Part shown: piece by piece, positions 22,701-32,890 of the stretch
Position numbering within the stretch: position 1 is the stretch's first letter
How the letters are laid out: every line of letters begins with the position of its first letter
NCBI RefSeq assembly: GCF_000143415.4
Contig: NW_003314366.1
Location: forward strand, 331,946-395,945
Source of the DNA: Selaginella moellendorffii
Taxonomy: Eukaryota; Streptophyta; Lycopodiopsida; Selaginellales; Selaginellaceae
DNA: 64,000 bases
Direction of reading: 5' to 3'
Program-made: the position numbers and the translations under genes
Notes under the pieces: model-generated
The model's input: only the letters and a program-made list of their open reading frames with translations
The model's database searches: none
Told to the model about the DNA's origin: nothing

Positions 22701-23469
22701 AGCCAAAGCTCTCCACTCCAAAAATCTCCACTTCTCCGGCGGCCAGTGCCATCTCCCGGAAAGCTTCCACTGCCTGCTTGAACTCTTTTCGATCCATGCG
22801 AGCAAATCCAAGTCGCTTGTATCCATTGAATTCCTGCCCGCCACCCAAGGTGACGCATGCATTGGCGTGCTCCAAGGCCAAGTCAAGGTCTCCCGAGCGG
22901 CGGTACGCCTCTCCTAGGAGGCTGTGCACCGCCGCCGCCTGGCAGCTGATATGCGGTGTGAGCCCCGCTTTGAGATACTCCACTGCGCTGCGAAACTCTC
23001 CTTTAGCGAGCAGCAGACAGCCCAGCTCGAACTTGCCCCGTTCCACGAAATTCAGCTGGAAAAACTCATCCAGATCGTCACCCAGATGATCTTGCGCCAG
23101 TCTCAGTCCTGCCTCAAGATCCGCCTTGGCGGATTCCAGCTCTTCCACACAGGGTCTGAGCAGGATGCCTCTCTCGATCAAGGCCAGGACTTGCAACATG
23201 ACATACCCCTCGCTTGCAGCTCGCTCTTGAATCGATTCGAATAACGGAATGGCGTCGTTGGCTCTGTCCAGATGAACCATGGCATAAGCCATGTTGGCGC
23301 AGATGGAGAGATCGATCTTGCTGCTACTGCTGCTGCAACTGCAAAGGCTTACCCCGCATTGCTCCTCGAGGCGTTGCACTGCCGACTCAATCTCCAGCTT
23401 GAGATGCCCAGTTGCAGGGCCATAGGCCGGAAGTGGGATGACACTCAAGAAGTGATCTATTGCTTCCAT
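19730..23469 (-). CDS. TPR-CHAT caspase-like cysteine protease, copy 2 (1230 aa, 2 exons)
   Basis: Exons 19935-23469 and 19730-19887, with a 47-nt GT-AG intron at the same place as copy 1. The CHAT domain keeps LATHGLVSP (His about 1059) and VVLSACQTGDG (Cys about 1134). From about residue 700 to the C-terminus the two copies differ at only a few positions, while the N-terminal TPR half differs at many. Examples: GKFELGWLLFDKGEFGS against GKFELGCLLLAKGEFRS, and PHIIYHAAVVHSFLGDAYRR against PHISCQAAAVHSLLGEAYRR. The copy is one codon shorter (INRALFNDRG against INRAGVFNDRG). It is fully open, so both copies are potentially active. The convergent partner is the intact HeLo/SesA-like gene. Confidence 0.85.
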
Positions 23470-23554
23470 GATCGTGCTTGCCCTACAGATGGACTATGTA
23501 AGACCAGTTCCACCATCTTTTGACTTTTTCAATTCAATGTACCTTTTGAGCTCA

Positions 23555-23990
23555 CTGGATGATGTTTCGCCAGAAGATAATCCAGGAAGTTCCCCACGCG
23601 ACTCAAGCGTCCCAAAACAGGCAAAAACACTTGGCTCTAAAGGCAAAAGCTTCGAATTCCCTGGATGATTTTATCTCCATCCAAAGTCTAAAGCCCAGTA
23701 CTGCGCTCTTTTGTCTAGCTCGGGTCTTCGTGCTTTCCAGACTAAATGAACCAGCTGCGAGAGTAACACCACGGTGATGGAATGAATAACGATTTGGAGA
23801 TATAAATGCTGACGTTCTATTTTCAAAGGATCATTGGCGTTCCCTTGTGCCCACTCCATGTCCATGCTAACACTTTCTCCCTGGACGCCCTACCATGACC
23901 TCCACCCCATCTAGCTCCTTCACACCTTCCAGTGGGAAGAATGTGCCTCCCACTTGAGCAAAGACTTGCAATGGCTTGCCATTGCGCCAA
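23555..23990 (-). pseudogene. Relics of the DUF2921 3' end and the kinase-like 3' end, behind CHAT copy 2
   Basis: 23555-23830 aligns with the 3' end of the DUF2921 gene (GCCAGAAGATAATCCA is shared with 25389-25404). It reads YLQIVIHSITVVLLSQLVHL then VWKARRPELD on the minus strand, against VWKARSPEID in the intact gene. 23830-23990 aligns with the kinase-like 3' end (GGCGTTCCCTTGTGCCCACT; CACACCTTCCAGTGGGAA). It is slightly better preserved than the relic at 17.2-17.6 kb. Confidence 0.75.
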
Positions 23991-23999
23991 ACACAACTA

Positions 24000-25374
24000 T
24001 CCTTTCGTGCTTTAATTGATGAGCGGACAGAGCAGGGGGAATCCTAAAGAAGTGGTAACTTTATTTCAAGGAACTATGATTTGATGAGAAAAGATTCACC
24101 AAGTAAACTTTATTATCAATTAACTATCAAATATCCAAGATTATGCTAAAGGACTCATTAGACATAACATAGCATTATCTCCCAATAAGAAAACAGAAAA
24201 ATAATTTTTGAAGCTATTTAAAAATTAGTATGCAATATTATATATGGTTAGTTTGTATAATATAACAAAATATCACATCAGATCATATGCCACAAATCTA
24301 TTAAATATTTTTATTGTATTAAATATTTTTATAACTTTATTATCAGATTAAATAACACAACTTGTTAGAAATATATTTTATAAATTTAAATAATATATCC
24401 TTTAACAAAGTGATACAGGTTACTCTATCTCATTATATATTTCATACTTAGTTTTTCAAAATTTATTTAAAATTTACAAGCCAATTTAGATTTAAAGTCA
24501 TAGTAATAATAATCTATTTACTTAATTTCTTATATGTCATGAAAGAATATATTATATTATATTTCATCTGGAAAGATACTAAAGCTCACCAAAGAGTAGT
24601 ATTGAGAAATTCTAAAGCTACTAAGGATTGGAACAATGGAATGTAATATGGATAAATCAAAAAATGCAAATACATAAAATTCTAGGTGATTAACTTAAAT
24701 TTCTGTAAAACAATAGAGAAATAAAGTGGAAAATAACTTTAAAATTAATACATAATCAAATAAGAGTTTTTTTCCATCTATTTTATAGATATATTGATCA
24801 CGGTATTGAATTTTATAGTTACAAAAATAAATAATGGTCCCTCACCAGCACTATTAATAGTAACAAAATCATAGATCATTTCAATGCATATTTGTGTGGT
24901 ACTTACTATTTCTTTATAATTAATGTTAGAACTTATAAAATATATTAAATGTAATCTAAATATACTAAACATATTAAAGTAATACTTATTTTTTGGTTTG
25001 GGATGGTAGTGGATATATCTAAAATATACTTGGATATTCTAGGATATTCTACCATCTAACGGTTAATATTTATTTAGATTAATCTTGTATTTATAATTTA
25101 TAAACTTGCTTAAACACTTTCTAGTATATTCTTTTTTATTCTACCAATATGCAATAAGATTAATCTTGTGTTTATAAATTATAAACATGTTTATAATTAT
25201 AACCTTTTATTTGATCAATTAGATTAATAAGTACTATCAACGCATTGCAAAAAAATTTATGTTTACACAATTATTATATATGTTTCTGTAGAATTTTTTT
25301 TTGAAACATATGAAGTGATTTTAAAATATTAAAAATCACCTTCATTGACTTTCACTTCCATTGACAAAATGAGT
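24000..25374. other. AT-rich intergenic stretch; no gene seen
   Basis: From about 24050 to 25330 the sequence is strikingly AT-rich compared with both sides, with only short frames. It holds an imperfect direct repeat, AGATTAATCTTGTATTTATA (from 25076) and AGATTAATCTTGTGTTTATA (from 25157). No terminal inverted repeats or coding remnants were recognised. Confidence 0.6.
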
Positions 25375-27924
25375 TCATGATGTGTGTTGCCAGAAGATAA
25401 TCCACGCTGTAAAGGAAGTTCCACACACAACTCCAGCGTTCCAAAGAAGGCCAGAGCATCCCTCCACTTGATTCCAAAGGCCAAATCTTTGAATTCCCTG
25501 GTCTTGGTTCCAGCCATTCCAAACGTTGTTGACACGCCAGGCAACCCTTGCTAGTGTCGTCCCCACGTAGAAAACTGTGGACAAAGCTGGAGACTGGAGA
25601 CCGATATTCGACCAGTTACGATATCCGATGATCTGTGGAACCAGGAAGAAATCCCTGAGCAGCTCTCCATATGCTGAAAACAGCCCCACGCAGTGACCGA
25701 GAAACAAAGCTCCACACGCCGTGATAAACGCGTAAGCTGGCAAGCAAACCATCAAGACGTTTGTTTCCTCCACGATCCCGGGATGATTTTCTAGTTTCTG
25801 ATCTCCATCCGAAGTCTCAGGCTCAGTACTGCTCTCTTCGTCTATCTCGGGGCTTCGTGCTTTCCAGACCAAACGAACCAGCTGCGAGAGTAACACCAGG
25901 GCGATGGAATGCATCGCCATTTGGAGGGATTTGCTGTCTTGCGAGCGACGTTCTACTGTCTCATGCATGAGATCCAGCCTATCTGTAAATTTGTAGCGGG
26001 GTATCGGTGTTGTTATCCTGTATGTCTGTGAGTCTATGAATCCCAAGCTCAAGCCCAAATTGATCATAATTCCTTGCGCGTGTGCGATGGCGAGGCCAAA
26101 TAACATCACCAGAGAAACGTAAGGACGAGTTTTTTGTTGGCGATTGCTTCGTATAAGCTGGAATGTGATAGCCGCCACCTCCAGAGAGAGTGTCAAGGTT
26201 TTCACGCTTGTCTTCATCTTGTCCCGCTCCAATATGTTTCTAGCTTGCTTGGTGACCATCGAATAATTTGCAGAGACGTCGAAGGGGGGGAAGTATAGAG
26301 CATCGTCTTTGTCTCGCAAGCTGAAGATGGATCCCACAACAAGGCGAGGCTTGGTTTCCGAGTCTCGGGGATAATGGATCCGGACGGAGATTTTGCAATC
26401 CTTTCCTTGCTCCAAATCATGAAATGTATCGTTGTTGTCAACAGCTTTGCAACCCACCAGGCATGCTGTTCCTCGACCAACGTCGTAAAAGCCTTCGGCG
26501 GCGATGTGTTGTGTTCTAGAGTGAGTGAGAGCAGCAAAGATATCGAAGCTGGCGTTCATTCGTTTCTTGTTCTTGATGGTGTCCGGGTACCAACGAAACC
26601 TGTTTTCAAATGTGAGAGGTGTTATGAGAACCTCATCCGCTGCAAACTCGCTTTCGGATGCTACAGATTCCGGAAGAGCTGTAGCCACCATCGTTGTTCC
26701 TTCATCAAGAGCGTATACATCTTCGATCGCGGAAGTTCTTCCATCGACGCGGAAATCATCGATAGACAAACCGTCCGGATAATCGGTTGCTTGTGGCGAT
26801 GGATCCTTGACGAGATCACGGCAGTGTTTGTCAGCATCCTCAACTTTGGAGTAAGCGTAGACCTCGCGAGTGCGAACGAAGTCGGGGATGAAGTTTGAGG
26901 AGGATGCAATGTCTCCGAAAGAGAGTGGCTCGAAAAACATAGCATCCGACTTCGGCCTCAGGCTCGTGATGATTCCCTTGACATGAGATCTTTGATGAAT
27001 GTCAAAGCTTGCCAAGCTCATGTCAATGCTTGCATGGATAGAACAGTCCGGCACAGAAGAATCAAATGCCACAGTTTGACACGCCACCAAACAGAGCTTC
27101 CCGGATTTCTCGAACCCTTCCACCGCGAGAACCTTGGTCTTCCAGATATCCAGCTCGAGAAAACCATGCACACGTCCATTTCCTTCCCTGGCTAGATCCA
27201 ACGCTAGCACACTCGGCGATCGAGGAGTTACAGCACCAAGATCAATGCTGCTGGAGTTTCCAAATGGATGACAACGTTGCTTGCTGCTGCTGCATTGACC
27301 GCTCGAGGACAAGAAGTGAACATCCTCCCTTGTCGTTAATGGCCGGCGATCAGATTCCTCCATGGTGGCTTTCTCCATGGCGTCCTTCGTCAAGCCTTGG
27401 CAGCCAGCCAATGCATCTTCGAGCCTCGTGTACGTATAGTTCCCTGCAGGATTTCCCACAATGTAGATCGGGGAAAAGTAGTAACCTAAGCTTCGAAGCT
27501 GACCCGTGATTACAGGCATGGCGGCCACCGAAGGATAATCTAGAGCGAGCGAGACCTTGCAGTCTGGATGCGAACCATTTGAAAGTCTCTTGAAAAGGCA
27601 GACCTTTGCAAGCAGCTGCCTGGAGGTAGAATTAAACACTCCCGTGAATGACCCCTGGAGCCTGTCATTCGGGGTAGAGAGTGATCCAGAAACTACACCA
27701 TTCTTCAAGTTTTTGGATCCCGAGAGCCTGAGAGCTGTATGGCCTTGGTATACCAAGGAGCTGTGAGATGATGAATACAAGTAAAGGAGCTCCTCGAAGG
27801 GCAAGCTCTCGTCGTTCGATTCAGCAGTGGTCAAAGAGTGCATACCTTGGAGGAAGCCAAGCAGGAAGACTAGATCCAAGACACGGATGAGAAGCGCCAT
27901 AGCCATGGATCCTTGCTTGCACAC
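25375..27924 (-). CDS. DUF2921 family membrane protein (849 aa, single exon)
   Basis: An N-terminal hydrophobic signal (ALLIRVLDLVFLLGFLQG) is followed by a large extracellular or lumenal part with three related modules. Each contains a G-F/W-D and CLVxCxxV pattern (AEGFYDVGRGTACLVGCKAV; VAVEGFEKSGKLCLVACQTV) and an SLRxKxDAxxFEP/FPP end. A C-terminal membrane part carries several hydrophobic segments, including SIALVLLSQLVRLVW, FITACGALFLGHCVGLFSAY, LLRDFFLVPQIIG and a final STVFYVGTTLARV. This order is that of plant DUF2921 proteins, whose biochemical role is not established. The start may be the first ATG (27924) or the second (27906), which sits closer to the signal segment. No intron is needed. 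3' pieces of this gene occur as relics behind both CHAT genes. Confidence 0.75.
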   Translation of the reverse strand: MCKQGSMAMALLIRVLDLVFLLGFLQGMHSLTTAESNDESLPFEELLYLYSSSHSSLVYQGHTALRLSGSKNLKNGVVSGSLSTPNDRLQGSFTGVFNSTSRQLLAKVCLFKRLSNGSHPDCKVSLALDYPSVAAMPVITGQLRSLGYYFSPIYIVGNPAGNYTYTRLEDALAGCQGLTKDAMEKATMEESDRRPLTTREDVHFLSSSGQCSSSKQRCHPFGNSSSIDLGAVTPRSPSVLALDLAREGNGRVHGFLELDIWKTKVLAVEGFEKSGKLCLVACQTVAFDSSVPDCSIHASIDMSLASFDIHQRSHVKGIITSLRPKSDAMFFEPLSFGDIASSSNFIPDFVRTREVYAYSKVEDADKHCRDLVKDPSPQATDYPDGLSIDDFRVDGRTSAIEDVYALDEGTTMVATALPESVASESEFAADEVLITPLTFENRFRWYPDTIKNKKRMNASFDIFAALTHSRTQHIAAEGFYDVGRGTACLVGCKAVDNNDTFHDLEQGKDCKISVRIHYPRDSETKPRLVVGSIFSLRDKDDALYFPPFDVSANYSMVTKQARNILERDKMKTSVKTLTLSLEVAAITFQLIRSNRQQKTRPYVSLVMLFGLAIAHAQGIMINLGLSLGFIDSQTYRITTPIPRYKFTDRLDLMHETVERRSQDSKSLQMAMHSIALVLLSQLVRLVWKARSPEIDEESSTEPETSDGDQKLENHPGIVEETNVLMVCLPAYAFITACGALFLGHCVGLFSAYGELLRDFFLVPQIIGYRNWSNIGLQSPALSTVFYVGTTLARVAWRVNNVWNGWNQDQGIQRFGLWNQVEGCSGLLWNAGVVCGTSFTAWIIFWQHTS

Positions 27925-28362
27925 CGCGAAAGGAATATGGTCAAGTCAACAGAATGCTGCTTGAAAGGCTTTTTGACTTGACCATGACTTCTTTAATGTT
28001 TTAGACCCAAAATGCCTATCAAGAGTCAAGACTGTCAATTATTGTGGACTGCTAGCTTGCAAATATCATGCGAATCCTTGACAATCACAATAGAAGGTAC
28101 TCCCATGACGGTGGATCAATGGACCAATCCGGGAATTATAGTTTGTTTGGAGGAGATCTGAGAGATTGGTTGACGCTGTTCTAGCGCCGTGCTCAAATAT
28201 CCTAATCACTTTCATGCTGGCAGCTCAGAATAGGATAGCATTTCCAATTAACATATTTTATCGTATGTAAGGTTCTCGTGGGGTGCGATAGCCATATGCT
28301 TATAAGCTCTGCATCGATCCATTCTTGAGCAGTCCAGAGTGGGAAGAGAGAGCTAGGAAATC
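27925..28362. promoter_or_regulatory. Divergent promoter region of DUF2921 and UGT gene 1, with inverted W-box pair
   Basis: A perfect 13-bp inverted repeat, ATGGTCAAGTCAA (27937-27949) and TTGACTTGACCAT (27973-27985), is separated by 23 bp. Each arm holds two overlapping TTGAC cores, the WRKY W-box core. It lies immediately upstream of the DUF2921 start. The rest of the region up to the UGT start at 28363 shows no gene. Confidence 0.5.
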
Positions 28363-29909
28363 ATGGGATCCTTGCAAACTTCTAGTGATTCTTCCTCCCC
28401 CAGTAGCAAGATCCATGTCATGGCGGTTCCACTCCCCGCGCAAGGCCATATGTCCCCAGTTATCCATCTCTGCAAGCTCATCGCTCGAGATCCAAGCTTC
28501 ACGATCTCCTTGGTCAATGTCGACAGCCTCCACGACGAGTTCGTCAAGCACTGGGTAGCGCCGGCGGGGCTGGAAGATCTGCGCCTCCATTCCATCCCAT
28601 ACTCGTGGAAGCTCCCGCGAGGAGCCGATGCCCACGCGCTGGGAAATCTGGCGGAATGGTTCACGGCATCCGCGCGGGAGCTCCCCGGCGGCCTCGAGGA
28701 TTTGATCCGCAAGCTCGGCGAGGAGGGTGATCCGGTCAACTGCATCATCTCGGATTACTTCTGCGATTGGACCCAGGATGTGGCGGATGTGTTTGGCATC
28801 CCCAGGATCATTCTTTGGTCGGGCACTGCGGGATGGACGAGCTTAGAGTACCACATTCCAGATCTTCTGCAGAAGAATCACATATTTCCTGTCGGAGGTA
28901 CGAATCTTTAAATTTACCTTGAATTCCCCCTGTTCTTCCCTTTGGAATTACCTCAAATTTCCCCTTCTCTTGGCTGATCGATTCGCGCGTAGGGAGGGAC
29001 GATTCCGTGATCATCGACTACGTCCGAGGAGTCAAGCCCCTCCGCCTGGCCGATGTGCCCGATTACATGCAGGGCAACGAGGTGTGGAAGGAGATTTGCA
29101 TCAAGCGCTCCCCCGTCGTGAAGCGCGCGCGATGGGTCCTCGTCAATTCCTTCTACGACCTCGAGGCGCCCACCTTCGATTTCATGGCCAGCGAGCTCGG
29201 GCCTCGATTCATCCCCGCGGGGCCACTGTTCTTGCTCGACGATTCCAGGAAGAATGTGGTGCTTCGCCCGGAGAACGAGGATTGCCTTCGCTGGATGGAT
29301 GAGCAGGAGCCTGGATCAGTGCTCTACATCTCGTTTGGCAGCATCGCGGTGCTGAGCGTGGAGCAGTTCGAGGAGCTCGCGGGAGCTCTTGAGGCATCGA
29401 AGAAGCCATTCTTGTGGGTGATTCGATCCGAGCTCGTGGTCGGCGGACACTCGAACGAATCTTACGATGGGTTTTGCGAGAGGACCAAGAACCAGGGATT
29501 CATCGTTTCTTGGGCGCCACAGCTGCGAGTTCTCGCCCATCCCTCCATGGGAGCGTTTCTCACTCATTGTGGATGGAATTCCATCCAGGAGAGCATCACA
29601 CACGGGATTCCACTGCTGGGGTGGCCTTACGGGGCCGAGCAAAACACCAACTGTAAGTTCATAGTGGAGGACTGGAAGATCGGGGTTAGATTCTCCAAGA
29701 CCGCGATGCAGGGATTGATCGAGCGAGGAGAGATCGAGGACGGCATAAGAAAGGTGATGGATAGCGAGGAGGGGAAGGAAATGAAGGAGAGAGTGGAGAA
29801 CTTGAAGATCCTTGCCAGGAAAGCCATGGACAAAGAGCATGGGAAATCGTTTCGTGGCCTCCAAGCGTTCTTGGAAGATCTCAAGGCTTTGAAGCTCCAT
29901 CACGAGTGA
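28363..29909 (+). CDS. UDP-glycosyltransferase (family 1 UGT), gene 1 (483 aa)
   Basis: Exons 28363-28897 and 28993-29909, with a 95-nt GT-AG intron at the common plant UGT intron region. The catalytic His is in PLPAQGHMSP (His29). The acceptor-activating Asp lies in CIISDYFCDW. The 44-residue PSPG box spans residues 352-395 (WAPQLRVLAHPS ... HCGWNSIQES ... GWPYGAEQ) and ends in Gln, which in the family goes with UDP-glucose use. Acceptor unknown; plant UGTs of this type glucosylate small molecules in the cytosol. Full family length, no defects. The stop lies 65 bp from the stop of the convergent PPR gene. About 80-90% similar by eye to the two UGT genes on the other strand. Confidence 0.9.
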
Positions 29910-29974
29910 GTGAAACCATTCATTCACTGAAACTATTATTTGAAAGATTTATCAAGATAAACAATGTACCAACT

Positions 29975-32800
29975 TTAATCAATGCCGGTTTCTTCCTCAC
30001 CAAGGGATGTCGCATGAGCATTGGAAAGCAAGACGTAGAGCGCAGGACTAACTTCCGGTGCCAGAGTTTCCATCTCTGCGGCGATCCTGGCTGCTCGATC
30101 CGGATCCGAGTGGCTGTTACACGCCGCTAGCAGCATCATCCAGGACATGGTAGCACTATCTCTTCCTGGGTGATCATCCCGCAAACTAAAAGGCATGCTT
30201 GCCACCAGTTGCTCGGCCACTTCCAGCATCCCTGCTCGTCCGAAAAGATCCACCATGCAACCGTAGTGATCCACACCATGAGCAACGCCATAGCTGTGAT
30301 GCATCGACGTGAAAACCTCCCAGCCTTGTCGGAAGAGCCCTGCGTGGCTGCAAGCCGAGAGAACAGCCACGAAAGTTATGGCGTCGGCTGGGAATCCGTC
30401 CTGTTCCATGAGCCACAGAAGCTCGAGAGCGTAGTGCGAGCGTCCATTGTTGGAGTAGACGCTGATCATCGACGTCCAGGAGATTGTGTCGCGCTTGAGC
30501 ATCGAGTCGAAAACTTTTCTCGCCGTTTCCACTCGTCCACACCTCCCATACATGTTGATGAGCGCGGTGGAAACGCTCACGCTCAAGTGGAAGTTCACGG
30601 CCGCCGCGTCGCTGTGAATGCTTGATCCGTCCGAGAGAGCTGCCAGATCTCCGCACACGTCAAGGACGATCAAGTACGTTGCCTCGTCCGCTGGAACTCC
30701 TTCCAAGTCCATGACTTTGAAGAGATGTAGCGCCGCGTCTTGCTGCTCGAATCTACACAGGCTTGAGATGAGAGTGTTCCAGGAGACCGTGTTCTTCTCC
30801 GGCATCTCCTCAAAAAGTGATTTTGCGGCGTCCAAGTCTCGGCACTGGGTGGCGAGCGCCGCGATCATGGTATTCCATGCGACTATACTCCGAGAGGGTG
30901 CGTTTTCGAATGCTGCTTTAGCTTCTTCCATTTTTCCGGAGCGAGCGTAGCCTGAGATGGTGATGTTCCATGATATCACGTCGTGGCTGCTCATCTTGTC
31001 AAATACCTCCCTGGCCCGGCCAGCGAATCCCTCCTCAATAAAAGCTTGAACCATCGAGTTCCAGCTGAGAATGCTCCGGTGAGGCATCCGGTGGAAGATC
31101 GACGTTGCCTCTTTGAGCTCGCCGATCTGGATGTAAGACGCGAGCATCATCGACCACGTCACAGCATTTGGTTCTGGATGTTTGCTCAGCAATCTCTTTC
31201 CATCTTCAAGGAACCCTCTGCGAATAAATCCTTGGACCACCGAGTTCCAGCTTGTCACGTTCTGGCTTGGCATTTTCTGGAAAACCATTCTTGCTCGATC
31301 CGCATCTCCGGTCTGGCAGTAGGCCGCCACCATTGCGTTCCACATAACAACGTCTCGAGTGATGTCCTCGTCGTGAAACAAGCGCTCCGCGGCTTCGATG
31401 TGTGCGTTAAGAGCATAAGCCGAGATCATCACAGTCCACGACGAGACGGGCTTGTCTTTACATGGCATCTCCTTGAACAGCTTCTCGGCCTTGTCCAGGA
31501 AACCATTCTTCGCAAACGCTTGAATCATTGTATTCCACGACACGGAACTCTTCTCGGGGATCTCGTCAAACAATAGCTTTGCATCGTCGACTTCTCCTAG
31601 ATCGACATACGCTGCCAGCATGATGTTCCACGACACGGTGTTCACCTGTGGTGTCAGATTAAAGGTTTGTCTCGTCTCCCTGGTAGAGTCGTTCCCGGCT
31701 GCACAAACTGCGAGTAGCGTGTTCCAGGAGATCACGTCTTTGCGAGGCATCTGGTGGAAATCCACCTTGGCTTGCTCGGCTTGACCAGCGAGAAAGTAAG
31801 CTTGGAGCATGGAGTTCCACGAGACTGTGTTCTCCACAGGAACAGCGTCAAACATTCGTTTCGCGTCCTCCACGCGCCCATTCTCCGCATAGGCCGTGAG
31901 CATGGTATTCCACGAGAAGAGGTTCCACTGCGGCATCTTCCGAAACAGCGACTGGGAGAGTTCTAGCTCGCCAATCTCGCCATAAGCCTGCACCATACCA
32001 TTCCAGGTGAGAACGTTCCTGTGAAGCATGGAATGAAACATACCGATCGCCTCGTCCATGCTCCCGTGGCGAATGCTCGAGGAGATGACGACGTTCCAGC
32101 AGACAGCATCCCAGCTCGGCATCTTCTCCAGCAGCGTTCTCGACGAAGAAAGATGTCCTCTCTGCCCAAATGCAGTCACCAAGGCCGTCCAAGAGAGAAC
32201 GTTCCTCGTCGGCATTTCTCGAAACACTTCGCCCAGGCTCTGGAGCTCACCGTGCTGCGCATACGCATGTAGCATTGTGTTCCAGGACGCTAGATCCTTC
32301 TCGGGCATATCCTCAAAGCAAACCTTTGCATTTTCCAAATGACGCTCTTGGGCAAATGCTGCGAAGATGGAGTTCCAAGACACAACATTGCGACCCGGCA
32401 TCTTGTCAAATATGTTCTTGGCTACGCCAACTTGAAAGACCTGTGCAAATCCCGCCAAGAGTGTGTTCCACGACACAACGTCGCGATGCGGCATCTGATC
32501 GAACAAGTTCCTCCCTTCGCCAGGATGCCCGTTCCTGGAAAATGCTGCGAGCATGATATTCCACGAGAAGACGTTGCGGTGATGCCAGGGAATGGCACTG
32601 AAGACGCCCCACGATTCTTCCACGCTGCCACAGTTGCCATACATCTGGACAAGGAGATTTGCCGCGTAGGCGTTGTCGCAGCAGCCAGCAGATATCATCC
32701 GCGAGTGGATCCATCTTCCCTCGGCAAGAGTAGCGCATCCACGAAGCAATGTAGCAAACGAGCCCAAATCCTTTCCAATCCTCTCTGGGCTACTGGGCAT
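29975..32800 (-). CDS. PLS-class PPR protein without DYW domain (941 aa, intronless)
   Basis: A single open frame holds roughly two dozen tandem PPR motifs, most of the 31-residue S type with the NVxSWNxMLxAF core, from about residue 75 to 800. The N-terminus (FATLLRGCATLAEGRWIHSR) is the usual PLS lead-in. The C-terminus has an E-like motif (SWMMLLAACNSHSDPDRAAR) and ends LSNAHATSLGEEETGID, with no DYW deaminase. PPR proteins of this class bind specific organelle RNAs; the target cannot be read here, and no transit peptide is obvious. The gene is squeezed between UGT genes: its start lies 90 bp from the stop of UGT gene 2 on the same strand. Confidence 0.85.
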   Translation of the reverse strand: MPSSPERIGKDLGSFATLLRGCATLAEGRWIHSRMISAGCCDNAYAANLLVQMYGNCGSVEESWGVFSAIPWHHRNVFSWNIMLAAFSRNGHPGEGRNLFDQMPHRDVVSWNTLLAGFAQVFQVGVAKNIFDKMPGRNVVSWNSIFAAFAQERHLENAKVCFEDMPEKDLASWNTMLHAYAQHGELQSLGEVFREMPTRNVLSWTALVTAFGQRGHLSSSRTLLEKMPSWDAVCWNVVISSSIRHGSMDEAIGMFHSMLHRNVLTWNGMVQAYGEIGELELSQSLFRKMPQWNLFSWNTMLTAYAENGRVEDAKRMFDAVPVENTVSWNSMLQAYFLAGQAEQAKVDFHQMPRKDVISWNTLLAVCAAGNDSTRETRQTFNLTPQVNTVSWNIMLAAYVDLGEVDDAKLLFDEIPEKSSVSWNTMIQAFAKNGFLDKAEKLFKEMPCKDKPVSSWTVMISAYALNAHIEAAERLFHDEDITRDVVMWNAMVAAYCQTGDADRARMVFQKMPSQNVTSWNSVVQGFIRRGFLEDGKRLLSKHPEPNAVTWSMMLASYIQIGELKEATSIFHRMPHRSILSWNSMVQAFIEEGFAGRAREVFDKMSSHDVISWNITISGYARSGKMEEAKAAFENAPSRSIVAWNTMIAALATQCRDLDAAKSLFEEMPEKNTVSWNTLISSLCRFEQQDAALHLFKVMDLEGVPADEATYLIVLDVCGDLAALSDGSSIHSDAAAVNFHLSVSVSTALINMYGRCGRVETARKVFDSMLKRDTISWTSMISVYSNNGRSHYALELLWLMEQDGFPADAITFVAVLSACSHAGLFRQGWEVFTSMHHSYGVAHGVDHYGCMVDLFGRAGMLEVAEQLVASMPFSLRDDHPGRDSATMSWMMLLAACNSHSDPDRAARIAAEMETLAPEVSPALYVLLSNAHATSLGEEETGID

Positions 32801-32890
32801 GCGTCTCTAGGGAGATGGAGAAAGACCCATGTAGATCTCTACCATTCCATGATAGAAACTTCTTTTATTTCTGGATTTCACTGCTTTCGC

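Larger units (their letters stand above)
17669..24178. repeat. Segmental tandem duplication, copy 2 (kinase gene deleted)
   Basis: Same order as copy 1, but the 1.56 kb corresponding to 10309-11875 is missing. The copy 2 junction TCC-TAAAAC-CTTTTTAC at 18421-18437 joins the left flank of TAAAAC at 10303 to the right flank of TAAAAC at 11870. This indicates a deletion at 6-bp microhomology that removed the kinase-like gene. Offset from copy 1 is 6382 bp across the HeLo/CHAT 3' region. Confidence 0.75.
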
